In this document: positions 52,392 to 61,296 of the stretch, piece after piece
How positions within the stretch are numbered: position 1 is the first letter of the stretch
How the letters are laid out: each line of letters begins with the position of its first letter
DNA from: Prevotella sp. 885
Lineage (GTDB): Bacteria > Bacteroidota > Bacteroidia > Bacteroidales > Bacteroidaceae
Direction of reading: 5' to 3'
NCBI RefSeq assembly: GCF_002265625.1
Contig: NZ_NOVE01000003.1
Location: 124,001-188,000, forward strand
Length of the DNA: 64,000 nucleotides
Program-made: the position numbers and the translations under genes
Notes under the pieces: generated by a model
What the model was told of the DNA's origin: nothing
Databases searched by the model: none
The model's input: the letters and a program-made list of their open reading frames with translations, nothing else

Positions 52392-52706
52392 ATGGTAATA
52401 GAAATCAAGCGTTATCGTTATTCGCCTTATGGCGTGGACGGTATGGTAATAATCAACGGGCGCACGATATGCGCCTCCGTGGAGCATCCCCATAACTATC
52501 TGCCAGCCGGATGTTATCCCGTGACGCTGAGTACGGACAAGGCGTTGAGACGCAGGATGCCCACGCTGCCGCAGGGCGCCACGATAAGGGCTGGCAACGG
52601 TGCCTTTACGCTGCGTTACGGCAGCATCATTGTGGGTAGGCAGCACATACCGGGCGTGGTGATCAGGTCGGGCGAGGAGTTCGAACGGCTGTTTGAGCGC
52701 ATCTAG
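52392..52706 (+). CDS. DUF5675 family protein
   Basis: The 104-residue protein fits DUF5675, small proteins of phage and island origin: GVDGMVIINGRTICASVEHP near residue 14, LPAGCYPVTLS near 36, and the final VIRSGEEF. The function is unproved; lysis or cell-wall roles are sometimes proposed. It follows the primase remnant after 76 nt of AT-rich sequence with two TAACTCGTAATT blocks and marks the end of the accessory island. Confidence 0.8.
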   Translation: MVIEIKRYRYSPYGVDGMVIINGRTICASVEHPHNYLPAGCYPVTLSTDKALRRRMPTLPQGATIRAGNGAFTLRYGSIIVGRQHIPGVVIRSGEEFERLFERI

Positions 52707-52816
52707 AAGAACGTGAAGAGGAAGAAGGGGGTGATGGTTAGAATCAAATAGAAAGCTGAACTGGCGCAAGTTCGATAAAAAAATGATAATTGTGGTATGT
52801 TTTGTTTTCCTTTTAT

Positions 52817-52847
52817 TTTGTATTGTCTTCGAATTACATTAACTTTG
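52817..52847 (+). promoter_or_regulatory. Promoter for DMP19-smpB-metH, apparently leaderless
   Basis: TTTG (52817-52820), a 19-nt spacer and TAACTTTG (52840-52847) are followed by the ATG at 52854 after only 6 nt, where transcription should begin. Confidence 0.85.
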
Positions 52848-52853
52848 CAGATT

Positions 52854-53360
52854 ATGGTACAGGTAAAAGTGAAAGACGCTGCCCTTCGTGAGGCGGCGAT
52901 GCAAGATATGGATGCCTTCCTCGCGGTGTTTGTGAACGCCACGAAGGAGGCCATCGGTGGTGAGCTGAACGCTGAGAACATGCAGCAGCTGAGTGTGTCG
53001 CAGATAACGCTGCTTGCCTACGACATCCTGCACGAGGAGGTTATGGACGGCGGCTTCGTGCAGCTGATCTATAACGGCTATGGCGGCTTTATCTTTGACA
53101 ATCCCTTCGCCAAGGTGCTGCGCGACTGGGGATTGCGCGACCTTGCCAAGATGCTCTTTGCCGTGCGCAAGCTCTATAAGGAGCATGGCGCAAAGATATG
53201 CAGGGAGTGTGACGACGAGGAGTTTATGGCGATGTTCGAGCAATACTCTGACTTCGACGACTATGACGACGAGTTTGTGGAGAACGAGGAGGCTTGGACG
53301 GCTGCCGTGGCTCAGTACGTGGACAACCACATTGACGATTTTGTCATTATTGAAGAGTAA
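52854..53360 (+). CDS. DMP19 family protein
   Basis: The 168-residue protein fits the DMP19 family: LLAYDILHEEVMDGGFVQLIYNGYGG near residue 53 and a very acidic C-terminal end (residues 115-168). In other proteins the DMP19 domain may mimic DNA or bind proteins; the role here is unknown. An in-frame ATG at 52797 would precede the promoter, so 52854 is chosen. It is probably the first gene of the DMP19-smpB-metH operon (smpB starts 9 nt later). Confidence 0.85.
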   Translation: MVQVKVKDAALREAAMQDMDAFLAVFVNATKEAIGGELNAENMQQLSVSQITLLAYDILHEEVMDGGFVQLIYNGYGGFIFDNPFAKVLRDWGLRDLAKMLFAVRKLYKEHGAKICRECDDEEFMAMFEQYSDFDDYDDEFVENEEAWTAAVAQYVDNHIDDFVIIEE

Positions 53361-53369
53361 ACAAGAGAG

Positions 53370-53849
53370 ATGAACAAGGAACAGGAACTGAAAAGAAAGA
53401 AAAGTCCTGTAAGCATAAAGAACAAGAAGGCCTCCTTCGAATACTTCTTCGTGGAGACCTATACTGCAGGAATAGTGCTCACGGGTACTGAGATTAAGTC
53501 GATAAGGCTTGGAAAGGCAAGCCTTGTGGATACTTTCTGTTATATAAACAACCATGAGGTTTGGGTGAAGGGCATGAACATTTCGCCTTACTTCTACGGC
53601 TCGTTCAGCAACCATGAGGCACGCCGTGACCGCAAGCTGCTGCTGACGAAGCGCGAGATATACAAGCTGGAGAATGCCACCAAGCAGCCCGGATATACCA
53701 TCGTGCCGACGCTGGTCTTCATAGACGAACACGGAAGGGCGAAGGTGGACATCGCTCTGTGCAGGGGCAAGAAGGAATATGACAAGCGCCAGACGCTCAA
53801 GGAAAAGGAAGACCGCAGAGAGATGGATAGGGCGATGAAGCACTATTAA
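53370..53849 (+). CDS. smpB: SsrA-binding protein SmpB
   Basis: The 159-residue protein is the partner of tmRNA in rescue of stalled ribosomes. Landmarks are [26 protein letters not shown] near residue 19, VKGMNISPY, and the basic C-terminal tail [19 protein letters not shown] that enters the mRNA channel. The tmRNA gene is not in the window. It lies between the DMP19 gene and metH, 24 nt before metH. Confidence 0.96.
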   Translation: MNKEQELKRKKSPVSIKNKKASFEYFFVETYTAGIVLTGTEIKSIRLGKASLVDTFCYINNHEVWVKGMNISPYFYGSFSNHEARRDRKLLLTKREIYKLENATKQPGYTIVPTLVFIDEHGRAKVDIALCRGKKEYDKRQTLKEKEDRREMDRAMKHY

Positions 53850-53873
53850 GAGTTATTGACTTAAGGAAAACGA

Positions 53874-56642
53874 ATGAAGAAGACTTTACGAGAGGTCATC
53901 AAGGACAGGATAATTATATTGGACGGTGCGATGGGCACCATGATACAGCAGTACGGACTGGAGGAAGACGACTTCAGGGGCTACCGCTATCGCAACGCGG
54001 AGGGAATGATGAAGGGCAACAACGACATGCTGAACCTTACCCGACCGGACGTGATAGAGGATATTCACGCAAAGTATCTGATGGCGGGCGCTGACATCAT
54101 CACCACCAACACGTTCAGCTCGCAGCGTGTGAGCCAGGCTGACTACGGGCTGGAGACGTCGGCACGCGAGATGGCGCTGGAAGGAGCACGCATCGCAAGA
54201 AAGGCGGCAGACCGATACTCTACGGAGGAGAAGCCGCGCTTCGTGGCAGGATCGGTGGGACCGACGAACAAGACATGTTCGATGAGCCCGGACGTGAGCA
54301 ATCCTGCTGCACGTGAGCTGGACTACGCCACTCTCTATGAGGACTACCTGGAGCAGATTGAGGCTCTGGAAGAGGGTGGGGCGGACGCTGTGCTCATTGA
54401 GACCGTGTTTGACACGCTGAACGCGAAGGCTGCGATAGACGCCACGATGGAGGTGGAGCGCCGCACGGGACGCGAACTGCCAATAATGCTCAGCATCACG
54501 GTGAGCGACCTTGCCGGACGTACGTTGAGCGGACAGACGCTTGACGCCGTGCTCGCCAGCGTGAGCAGTTATCCGATTTTCTCGATAGGTCTGAACTGCT
54601 CGTTCGGTGCTGACCAGATGAAGCCGTTCATAAAGGAGCTGGCACATCATGCACCTTATTATATAAGTGCCTATCCCAACGCCGGACTGCCCAACAGTCT
54701 CGGCGGCTATGACGAAACGCCCGAGACGATGGCTCCGCAGATAGGGGAATACATCGACGAGGGGCTGGTGAACATCATAGGCGGATGTTGCGGCACGACG
54801 GAGAAGTTCATAGCCAAGTACGCCGAGATAGCCGAAGGCAAGACGCCGCACCAGCCGCAGGAGAAGCCACGGACGATGTGGCTGAGCGGACTGGAGCTGC
54901 TGGACGTCACGCCCGACGTGCGCTTCGTGAACGTGGGCGAGCGATGTAATGTGGCAGGCTCGCGCAAGTTCCTGCGTCTTATAAAGGAGAAGAATTATGA
55001 GGAGGCTGTGACCATCGCCCGAAAGCAGGTGGCTGACGGAGCGCTGGTCATAGACGTAAACATGGACGACGGACTGCTGGACGCCCGTGAGGAGATGCGC
55101 ACCTTCCTCAATATCATAGCCTCGGAGCCGGACATCGCCAAGGTGCCGGTGATGATAGACTCGTCGAAGTGGGACGTGATAACAGCCGGACTGCAATGTG
55201 TGCAGGGAAAGTGCATCGTCAACTCCATTTCGCTGAAGGAAGGCGAGGAAGTGTTTCTCGCGCATGCCCGCGACGTGATGAGATACGGCGCAGCTGTGGT
55301 GGTGATGTGCTTCGACGAGAAGGGACAGGCCACGACGTACGAGCGACGCATCGAGATAGCCGGACGCGCCTACAAGCTCCTGACGGAGAAGGTGGGCATG
55401 AATCCGCTGGACATCATCTTCGACCCTAACGTGCTCGCCATCGCCACCGGCATGGAAGAGCATGACAATTATGCCGTGGATTTCATAAGAGCCACGGAAT
55501 GGATAAAGCAGAATCTGCCCGGAGCGCACATAAGCGGAGGCGTAAGCAACCTCTCGTTCTCGTTCCGCGGCAACAACTATATACGTGAGGCGATGCACGC
55601 CGTGTTTCTCTATCATGCCATCCAGAAGGGAATGGACTTCGGCATTGTCAATCCTGCCACGAAGGTGGCTTACGGCGACATCCCTGCCGACCAATTAGAG
55701 ATACTGGAGGACGTGGTGCTCAACCGCAGGACGGACGCATCAGAACGCCTCATAGAGCTGGCTGACCAGATAAAGCAGCAGCAGGAAGCGCTGAAGAACG
55801 GCGCAGCGGCTGGAGGCGCAGCAGCGGTAAGCAAGGCACAGCCCGAATGGCGCAAGGAGGACGTGGCAAAGCGCCTGTCCACAGCGCTGGTGAAGGGTGT
55901 GGCGGAATATATGGAGGAAGACATTCAGGAGGCCCTGACCGCCTTCCCGAAGGCCGTGGACATCATAGAAGGTCCGCTCATGGACGGCATGAACACGGTG
56001 GGCGAGCTGTTCGGTTGCGGCAAGATGTTCCTCCCGCAGGTGGTGAAGACTGCCCGAACGATGAAGAAGGCGGTGGCAATACTGCAGCCCTACATCGAAG
56101 CCGACAAGAAGGAGGGAACGACCACAGCCGGCAAGGTGCTGATGGCAACCGTCAAGGGCGACGTACACGACATCGGCAAGAACATCGTTGCGGTGGTGAT
56201 GGCGTGCAACAACTACGACGTCATTGACCTTGGCGTGATGGTTCCTGCCGAGCAGATTGTGAAGAAAGCCGTGACGGAGAAGGCAGACATGATTGGTCTG
56301 AGCGGACTGATCACGCCGAGCCTGGAAGAGATGGTGAACGTGGCGACGGAGATGGAGCGTGCCGGACTGGACTTGCCCATAATGGTGGGCGGAGCAACAA
56401 CGTCCGAGATGCACGTGGCGCTGAAGATTGCTCCCATTTACAGCGGCATCGTGGTCTGGGTGAAAGATGCGGCGCAGAACCCCATCATAGCGCAGCGCCT
56501 CATGAACCCCGAGGAGAAGGCACGCTTCGCCAAGGAGCTGGACGAGAAGTACGCAAGGCTGCGTGACGAATACGCCGCCCATCAGAAGAAACTGTCGTCC
56601 TTAGAGACGGCAAGAAGCAACAGGCTGGACCTGTTCGGATAA
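53874..56642 (+). CDS. metH: Cobalamin-dependent methionine synthase, short form
   Basis: The 922-residue enzyme methylates homocysteine with methyltetrahydrofolate through B12. Domains in order: homocysteine-binding barrel (about 1-320, zinc ligands C242, C305 and C306), folate barrel (about 345-600), cap (about 645-735) and the B12 domain (about 740-890) with D763-x-H765-x-x-G768 in GDVHDIGKN. The C-terminal S-adenosylmethionine-binding reactivation domain of E. coli MetH (about 330 residues) is missing, as is usual in Bacteroidetes. A separate reactivation partner would be needed and is not in the window. It follows smpB closely and precedes map. Confidence 0.95.
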   Translation: MKKTLREVIKDRIIILDGAMGTMIQQYGLEEDDFRGYRYRNAEGMMKGNNDMLNLTRPDVIEDIHAKYLMAGADIITTNTFSSQRVSQADYGLETSAREMALEGARIARKAADRYSTEEKPRFVAGSVGPTNKTCSMSPDVSNPAARELDYATLYEDYLEQIEALEEGGADAVLIETVFDTLNAKAAIDATMEVERRTGRELPIMLSITVSDLAGRTLSGQTLDAVLASVSSYPIFSIGLNCSFGADQMKPFIKELAHHAPYYISAYPNAGLPNSLGGYDETPETMAPQIGEYIDEGLVNIIGGCCGTTEKFIAKYAEIAEGKTPHQPQEKPRTMWLSGLELLDVTPDVRFVNVGERCNVAGSRKFLRLIKEKNYEEAVTIARKQVADGALVIDVNMDDGLLDAREEMRTFLNIIASEPDIAKVPVMIDSSKWDVITAGLQCVQGKCIVNSISLKEGEEVFLAHARDVMRYGAAVVVMCFDEKGQATTYERRIEIAGRAYKLLTEKVGMNPLDIIFDPNVLAIATGMEEHDNYAVDFIRATEWIKQNLPGAHISGGVSNLSFSFRGNNYIREAMHAVFLYHAIQKGMDFGIVNPATKVAYGDIPADQLEILEDVVLNRRTDASERLIELADQIKQQQEALKNGAAAGGAAAVSKAQPEWRKEDVAKRLSTALVKGVAEYMEEDIQEALTAFPKAVDIIEGPLMDGMNTVGELFGCGKMFLPQVVKTARTMKKAVAILQPYIEADKKEGTTTAGKVLMATVKGDVHDIGKNIVAVVMACNNYDVIDLGVMVPAEQIVKKAVTEKADMIGLSGLITPSLEEMVNVATEMERAGLDLPIMVGGATTSEMHVALKIAPIYSGIVVWVKDAAQNPIIAQRLMNPEEKARFAKELDEKYARLRDEYAAHQKKLSSLETARSNRLDLFG

Positions 56643-56720
56643 GGAACGGGCATACGGCTTTAGATTCTGTAACTTCAATATAGAAGACATAAAACATTTT
56701 TTATATATATAAAGACATCT

Positions 56721-57584
56721 ATGGTATTCAAGAAGAAGAGAGTGTGGCATTGTCTCCCAGGACAGGAGCCTACCGAACTTGACAAGAAAGTGATGTATTG
56801 GGAAAACAAGGGAAAGACAGTTCCCTCACGTTCGCTCATCAAGACCCCGGAACAGATAGAGGGCATCCGAAGAAGTGGTGTCATCAATACGGGAGTGCTT
56901 GACGAAGTGGCAAAGAACATACGTGCCGGAATGAGCACGCTTGAGATAGACCAGATATGCTACGACTACTGCACGTCGCACGGAGCCATCCCCGCATGCC
57001 TTAACTACGAGGGATTTCCGAAGAGCGTCTGCACGAGCATCAACGAGGTGGTGTGCCACGGCATCCCCAAGGAGGAGGACATCCTTCAGGAGGGCGACAT
57101 CATCAACGTGGACTTCACCACCATCCTTGACGGATATTACGCCGACGCTTCGCGCATGTTCATCATCGGCAAGACCACTCCCGAGAAGGAGCAGCTGGTG
57201 CGCGTGGCAAAGGAATGTCTGGAGATCGGCATGGAGGCAGCCAAGCCCTACAGCTTCGTGGGCGACATCGGACACGCCATCCAGAAGCACGCCGACAAAT
57301 ATCATTACGGCATCGTGCGCGACCTCTGCGGACACGGCGTTGGACTGGAGTTCCACGAGGAGCCTGAGGTGACGCATTACGGACACCGCGGCACGGGCAT
57401 GCTGCTCGTACCTGGCATGGTGTTCACCATAGAGCCGATGGTGAATATGGGCACATGGAAGGTGTTTATCGACGCTGACGACGAGTATGGCTGGGAGGTA
57501 ATCACGGGCGACGAGAAGCCGAGCGCCCAGTGGGAACACACCCTGCTGATGACCGAACACGGCGTGGAAGTCTTAACATATTAG
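56721..57584 (+). CDS. map: Methionine aminopeptidase, type I
   Basis: The 287-residue enzyme removes the initiator methionine. It has a short N-terminal extension with one cysteine, then the pita-bread fold. Metal ligands are visible in NVDFTTILDGYYAD (D near 132 and 143), GHGVGLEFHEEP (H near 206) and the C-terminal E in IEPMV and WEHTLLMTE. It lies 78 nt downstream of metH, so it may share that transcript. A 26-bp AT-rich inverted repeat follows the stop codon. Confidence 0.95.
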   Translation: MVFKKKRVWHCLPGQEPTELDKKVMYWENKGKTVPSRSLIKTPEQIEGIRRSGVINTGVLDEVAKNIRAGMSTLEIDQICYDYCTSHGAIPACLNYEGFPKSVCTSINEVVCHGIPKEEDILQEGDIINVDFTTILDGYYADASRMFIIGKTTPEKEQLVRVAKECLEIGMEAAKPYSFVGDIGHAIQKHADKYHYGIVRDLCGHGVGLEFHEEPEVTHYGHRGTGMLLVPGMVFTIEPMVNMGTWKVFIDADDEYGWEVITGDEKPSAQWEHTLLMTEHGVEVLTY

Positions 57585-57716
57585 TATTTAGTATTTATTA
57601 TTTATTAGTTATTATTTGGCTTGCGCCATTGGATGACTATTCCAACAAATAAAAAATAATTAAAGAAGTAATAACTAATAAATAATAAATACAAATAAAA
57701 AATAATAACTAAGAAA
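57585..57716. repeat. AT-rich inverted repeat between map and tsaD
   Basis: TATTTATTATTTATTAGTTA (57593-57612) and AATAACTAATAAATAATAAATA (near 57669-57690) are inverted and flank a 55-nt core that contains CGCCATTGGATG. The whole gap between map and tsaD is filled by this element. A similar composition (repeated AATAATAACTA blocks) occurs at 49885-49935. Confidence 0.7.
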
Positions 57717-58730
57717 ATGTATATATTAGGCATTGAGAGTAGCTGCGACGACACAAGTGCAGCAGTACTCAACGACAACATATTATTGAGCAATGTCACT
57801 GCCTCGCAAGCCGTACATCATGAGTATGGCGGCGTGGTGCCTGAGCTTGCTTCGCGTGCCCACCAGCAGAACATCGTGCCCGTAGTGAGTACCGCCCTCA
57901 AGCGTGCGGGAATAACCAAGGAGCAGCTGTCTGCCGTGGCTTTCACACGCGGACCGGGCCTTATGGGTTCGCTTCTCGTAGGCGTAAGCTTTACGAAGGG
58001 ATTTGCCCGCAGCTTGGGCATCCCGATGATAGACGTAAACCACCTGCAGGGACACGTTATGGCACACTTCATCAAGGAGAAGCCCGAGGACACCACGCCT
58101 CCCTTCCCGTTCCTGTGTCTGCTCGTGTCGGGCGGCAACTCGCAGATTGTGAAGGTGAACGCCTACAACGACATGGAGGTGCTCGGTCAGACCATCGACG
58201 ACGCAGCCGGCGAAGCCATCGACAAGTGTTCGAAGGTGATGGGACTGGGCTATCCGGGCGGTCCGATCATCGACAAGCTGGCACGTCAGGGCAATCCGCT
58301 GGCTTACAAGTTCTCAGAGCCGCACATTCCGGGCTTGGACTATAGCTTCAGCGGACTGAAGACATCATTCCTCTACAGTCTGCGCAAATGGATTAAGGAC
58401 GACCCAGACTTCATAGAGCATCATAAGGAAGACCTCGCAGCCAGCCTGGAGCATACCATCGTGAACATTCTGATGAAGAAGCTGAAGCTCGCCGTAAAGC
58501 AGACCGGCATCAAGCACGTGGCTGTGGCAGGAGGCGTGTCTGCCAACAACGGCCTTCGCAACGCCTTCCATGACCATGCCAAGCGTTACGGATGGACCGT
58601 ATATATTCCGAAGTTCAGCTACACCACGGACAATGCGGCAATGATCGGCGTGACGGGCTACTATAAGTTCCTGGACAAGGACTTCTGCTCGATAGACAAG
58701 CCGGCGTTCAGCAAGGTGACGTTCAAGTAA
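57717..58730 (+). CDS. tsaD: tRNA threonylcarbamoyladenosine synthase subunit TsaD
   Basis: The 337-residue ASKHA-fold protein is the catalytic subunit that adds threonylcarbamoyl to A37 of tRNAs. Landmarks are the N-terminal GIESSCDDTSAAV, the metal-binding histidines in VNHLQGHVMAHF near residues 110 and 114, LLVSGGNSQIV near 140, and ATP-binding VAGGVSANNGLR near 265. Normal length. It is followed by cinA after 47 nt. Confidence 0.97.
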   Translation: MYILGIESSCDDTSAAVLNDNILLSNVTASQAVHHEYGGVVPELASRAHQQNIVPVVSTALKRAGITKEQLSAVAFTRGPGLMGSLLVGVSFTKGFARSLGIPMIDVNHLQGHVMAHFIKEKPEDTTPPFPFLCLLVSGGNSQIVKVNAYNDMEVLGQTIDDAAGEAIDKCSKVMGLGYPGGPIIDKLARQGNPLAYKFSEPHIPGLDYSFSGLKTSFLYSLRKWIKDDPDFIEHHKEDLAASLEHTIVNILMKKLKLAVKQTGIKHVAVAGGVSANNGLRNAFHDHAKRYGWTVYIPKFSYTTDNAAMIGVTGYYKFLDKDFCSIDKPAFSKVTFK

Positions 58731-58777
58731 GTGGGGCTTTCAAGCAAAGATTAATAACGATAACAAAGAATAGAAAA

Positions 58778-59317
58778 ATGGAGTTTGAAAAGAAAATATT
58801 AAGTCGCGAGATTCAGCAGTTCCTTTATGGAGCGGGTATGACATTGGGAACCGTGGAGAGCTGCACGGGAGGTCGCATCGCAGAGTCGATAATAGCCGTG
58901 CCGGGCGCTTCAGCCTACTTTAAGGGTGGCATCATCGCCTACACCAACGACGTGAAGGAGAACCTCCTGGGCGTATCGCACGACGTCATTGAAGAAAATA
59001 CCGCCGTTTGTGAGGAAGTGGCAAAGGAGATGGTGCAGGGAGCCATCAAGACTCTCGGCGTGGACTTCGCCATCGCCAGCACCGGAACAGCAGGTCCTGG
59101 AGGCGGTACGGCAGAGATTCCTGTCGGCACAATCTGGCTGGCCTGTGGCAACGCAGAGAAGACCGTAACCTGCAAGCTGACCGAAGATTATGGCCGCGAC
59201 ATAAACCTCGCCATCGCCACCACGAAAGCCCTCCAGATGTTTATCGGCTTCCTGAAAGAAGAGATGCCGAAGGAGAAGGAAGAGGGTAAGGCACCTGTAA
59301 TTCCTGTAACAGAGTAA
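58778..59317 (+). CDS. CinA family nicotinamide-nucleotide amidohydrolase
   Basis: The 179-residue protein consists only of the C-terminal CinA amidohydrolase domain (PncC-type): TLGTVESCTGGRIAESI near residue 20, FKGGIIAYTNDVKENLLGV near 48, and GTAGPGGGTAEIPVGT near 103. It should deamidate nicotinamide mononucleotide in the NAD salvage cycle. The N-terminal MoaB-like domain found in long CinA proteins is absent. The last 15 residues are charged and variable. Confidence 0.93.
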   Translation: MEFEKKILSREIQQFLYGAGMTLGTVESCTGGRIAESIIAVPGASAYFKGGIIAYTNDVKENLLGVSHDVIEENTAVCEEVAKEMVQGAIKTLGVDFAIASTGTAGPGGGTAEIPVGTIWLACGNAEKTVTCKLTEDYGRDINLAIATTKALQMFIGFLKEEMPKEKEEGKAPVIPVTE

Positions 59318-59415
59318 GAAAAGGCTGACTGATGCCGATTCTCCGAAAAAAAGGTCATTGAAAATGAGCGAAAAACAAAAAAACATTAAATACTTGCGAT
59401 TATTTGGTGGAAAGT

Positions 59416-59446
59416 TTTGTAGTCTCAGAAAAAGTAGCTAATTTTG
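59416..59446 (+). promoter_or_regulatory. Promoter for rpmB-rpmG-DUF4295
   Basis: TTTG (59416-59419), a 19-nt spacer and TAATTTTG (59439-59446) lie about 50 nt before the rpmB ATG. Confidence 0.8.
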
Positions 59447-59496
59447 CACCCTGTTTGGAATAGGTATCAAAAACGAATACAAAAAAGCAGATAGAA

Positions 59497-59760
59497 ATGT
59501 CGAAAATTTGTCAGATTACGGGAAAGAAAGCCCAGATAGGTAACAACGTATCGCATTCAAAGCATCGCACAAAGCGTTCTTTCGATGTGAACTTGTTCAG
59601 CAAGAAGTTCTTCTATGTTGAGGAGAACTGCTGGATCAGCCTCAAGATCAGCGCAGCGGGTCTGCGTCTTATTAACAAAGTGGGCTTGGATGCTGCCATC
59701 AAGCAGGCGGTGTCTAAAGGCTATTGTGACTGGAGTGACATTAAAGTAATAGGAGAATAA
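59497..59760 (+). CDS. rpmB: 50S ribosomal protein L28
   Basis: The 87-residue protein starts [21 protein letters not shown], the L28 signature, and ends with the usual [14 protein letters not shown] helix region. It is the first of three small translation-related genes; rpmG follows after 4 nt. Confidence 0.96.
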   Translation: MSKICQITGKKAQIGNNVSHSKHRTKRSFDVNLFSKKFFYVEENCWISLKISAAGLRLINKVGLDAAIKQAVSKGYCDWSDIKVIGE

Positions 59761-59764
59761 GTAA

Positions 59765-59956
59765 ATGGCATCAAAGAAAGCAAAGGGCAACAGAGTACAG
59801 GTTATCCTCGAGTGCACCGAAATGAAGAACAGCGGTCTGCCAGGTACAAGTCGTTACGTAACGACCAAGAACCGTAAGAATACTCCTGATCGCATGGAAT
59901 TAATGAAGTATAACCCCATCCTCAAGAAGATGACTCTTCACAAGGAGATTAAGTAA
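59765..59956 (+). CDS. rpmG: 50S ribosomal protein L33
   Basis: The 63-residue protein has the L33 core [18 protein letters not shown] and the C-terminal [16 protein letters not shown]. The cysteine-free form (no zinc pairs) is the common one in Bacteroidetes. It lies between rpmB and the DUF4295 gene. Confidence 0.95.
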   Translation: MASKKAKGNRVQVILECTEMKNSGLPGTSRYVTTKNRKNTPDRMELMKYNPILKKMTLHKEIK

Positions 59957-59969
59957 TAATAAATAGACT

Positions 59970-60128
59970 ATGGCAAAGAAAGCGGTCGCTACCCTCCATG
60001 AAGGTTCTACGGATGGTCGCGCATATACAAAGGTTATCAAGATGGTAAAAAGCCCGAAGACCGGCGCTTACATGTTTGACGAGCGTATGGTTGCCAATGA
60101 GGCTGTAAAGGATTTCTTCAAGAAGTAA
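59970..60128 (+). CDS. DUF4295 family small protein
   Basis: The 52-residue lysine-rich protein matches DUF4295, found in nearly all Bacteroidetes right after rpmB and rpmG. Landmarks are the MAKKAVATLH start, YTKVIKMVKSPKTGAYMFDE and the end DFFKK. The composition is that of a ribosome-associated protein, which is inference from context. It is too short for most gene finders. A strong terminator follows at 60153-60190. Confidence 0.92.
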   Translation: MAKKAVATLHEGSTDGRAYTKVIKMVKSPKTGAYMFDERMVANEAVKDFFKK

Positions 60129-60152
60129 AAATTCTAAGAATCTACATATAGG

Positions 60153-60190
60153 AAGTGTGCTGGTTAGAAAAGACCGGCACACTTTTTTTT
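60153..60190 (+). terminator. Terminator of rpmB-rpmG-DUF4295
   Basis: AAGTGTGCTGGT (60153-60164) pairs with ACCGGCACACTT (60173-60184) with one G-U pair, followed by eight T residues. Confidence 0.95.
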
Positions 60191-60345
60191 GTTTTTGTAC
60201 GAGGGGAGTTGTTGGCTTGTTTGTGGAGGGTGCGTGGCTGCGGCGGGACGCCATAGTCCCCTGAGTTTTGCATTATGTTATTGAAATACAAAGTGTTATA
60301 GAGGGTTAATAAACGTTTGTGAGCGTTAGTTAATGGGGATAAAAC

Positions 60346-60376
60346 TTGCACAATTCATGGTTTTTGTGTAATTTTG
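60346..60376 (+). promoter_or_regulatory. Promoter for the structured leader and transglycosylase gene
   Basis: TTG (60346-60348), a 20-nt spacer and TAATTTTG (60369-60376) place the start of transcription near 60382. Confidence 0.7.
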
Positions 60377-60381
60377 CACTC

Positions 60382-60602
60382 GATATTAAATGGCGGCACT
60401 TTCTTTTTGTATTAGAATGCCGTTCAGGATTAGCTAACGGAGTTTGGCGTGTGTTGACAGGAATACCCCCAACAGATGCCTCGGGCTCTTTGTTCGGTCT
60501 GATGATTTTCAGGCTATACGTATCCGTCTTTCGGTTTCTGATCCGAACCCGAGGCGCAGGACGTTTAAGAGCAATGGTTCAGGCTCCACAAACCACGTAA
60601 TA
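60382..60602 (+). ncRNA. Candidate structured leader RNA
   Basis: The 220-nt leader contains an 8-bp GC stem GCCTCGGG (60478-60485) with CCCGAGGC (60548-60555), extended by TTCGG (60493-60497) with CCGAA (60543-60547). At its 5' end CGGCA (60394-60398) can pair with TGCCG (60418-60422), or CCGTT (60420-60424) with AACGG (60436-60440). The two pairings exclude each other, as in a switch. TGTTG (60452-60456) can also pair with CAACA (60470-60474). It may be a 5' regulator of the next gene or an independent small RNA. Confidence 0.5.
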
Positions 60603-61061
60603 ATGTTTAAGATCTTTAGATTAGTAGTATTATTTATTTTTGTAGCGGGAGCTTCTCCCGTATTTAGTGCTGAAAACGCAGTTGACTCGGAAACTGTAAG
60701 CACAACAGCAGACGGGTTTGATTGGGAGCCCGTAATGAACGCCATTATCCACGTGGAAAGCCGTGGTAATGTGAAGGCTGTAAGCGGCAACTCTTGCGGC
60801 GCTATGCAGATAACCCCAGTCTTGGTGATGGAATGTAACAACATTCTGAAGAAACGCAAGAGCAAGAAGCGTTTTTCGCTTCGTGACAGGTTTGACTTGG
60901 CAAAGTCGAAGGAAATGTTCGTCCTTATCCAGTCATACTTCAATCCCCAGAACGATATCGAAAGGGCCATCCGAGCGTGGAACGGCGGTTATCGTTACAG
61001 CGTGAAGAGAACGCAGAAGTACTTTAACAAAGTAATGGCGTATCTCAACTCGAAAAACTAA
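60603..61061 (+). CDS. Small secreted lytic transglycosylase-like protein
   Basis: The 152-residue protein has a signal peptide (cleavage near PVFSA, residue 23) and a single SLT-type transglycosylase domain: catalytic E52 in IIHVESRGN, SCGAMQITP near 64 and AIRAWNGGY near residue 130. It should cut peptidoglycan in the periplasm. The start at 60603 gives a proper signal peptide; a longer frame from 60444 is rejected because it lies in the structured leader. A terminator follows at 61089-61118. Confidence 0.85.
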   Translation: MFKIFRLVVLFIFVAGASPVFSAENAVDSETVSTTADGFDWEPVMNAIIHVESRGNVKAVSGNSCGAMQITPVLVMECNNILKKRKSKKRFSLRDRFDLAKSKEMFVLIQSYFNPQNDIERAIRAWNGGYRYSVKRTQKYFNKVMAYLNSKN

Positions 61062-61088
61062 GAAACTTATTCTTTATGTTATAATGAT

Positions 61089-61118
61089 CCTGGCAAACTC
61101 GGTTTGTCGGGGTTTTTT
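61089..61118 (+). terminator. Terminator after the transglycosylase gene
   Basis: CCTGGCAAAC (61089-61098) pairs with GTTTGTCGGGG (61102-61112) with one or two wobble pairs and a three-base loop; a run of T follows. Confidence 0.8.
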
Positions 61119-61220
61119 GTTTTAAGAGGGTAGGGCTTTGAAAGAAATCAGGGCTTTTGCTTAACATAAATCAATTATGAACGGATTTCTTAAATAATTT
61201 TGAAAAAAAACGTGGAAACG

Positions 61221-61252
61221 TTTGGTGGTTTCCCGGAATTACACTACCTTTG
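61221..61252 (+). promoter_or_regulatory. Promoter for tRNA-Lys
   Basis: TTTG (61221-61224), a 20-nt spacer and TACCTTTG (61245-61252) lie about 40 nt before the tRNA gene. Confidence 0.85.
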
Positions 61253-61296
61253 CACTCGCAATTCAGAAATGAGGTTGCTGACAAGCATTAACACTT

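Larger units (their letters stand above)
60129..60602. other. Terminator, promoter and structured leader before the 60603 gene
   Basis: This 474-nt stretch holds the rpmB operon terminator (60153-60190), a T/G-rich part without features (60191-60345), a promoter (60346-60376) and a leader of about 220 nt with several stems (60382-60602). A longer reading frame over the leader (from 60444) lacks homology and is rejected. Confidence 0.6.

Noticed and set aside
43572..52706. Accessory island as an intact prophage
   Set aside because: No capsid, terminase, tail or integrase gene is present and the primase-helicase is broken.
53886..55694. 602-residue open frame antisense to metH
   Set aside because: The metH frame has clear domains and catalytic residues; the antisense frame is His/Arg/Val-rich shadow sequence.
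60444..60602. Longer start for the transglycosylase gene at 60444
   Set aside because: It would place 53 unrelated residues in front of a proper signal peptide and lies in the structured leader.
60382..60602. Structured leader as 6S RNA or SRP RNA
   Set aside because: I see neither the 6S central bubble with paired transcript ends nor the SRP tetraloop motif; the identity is left open.
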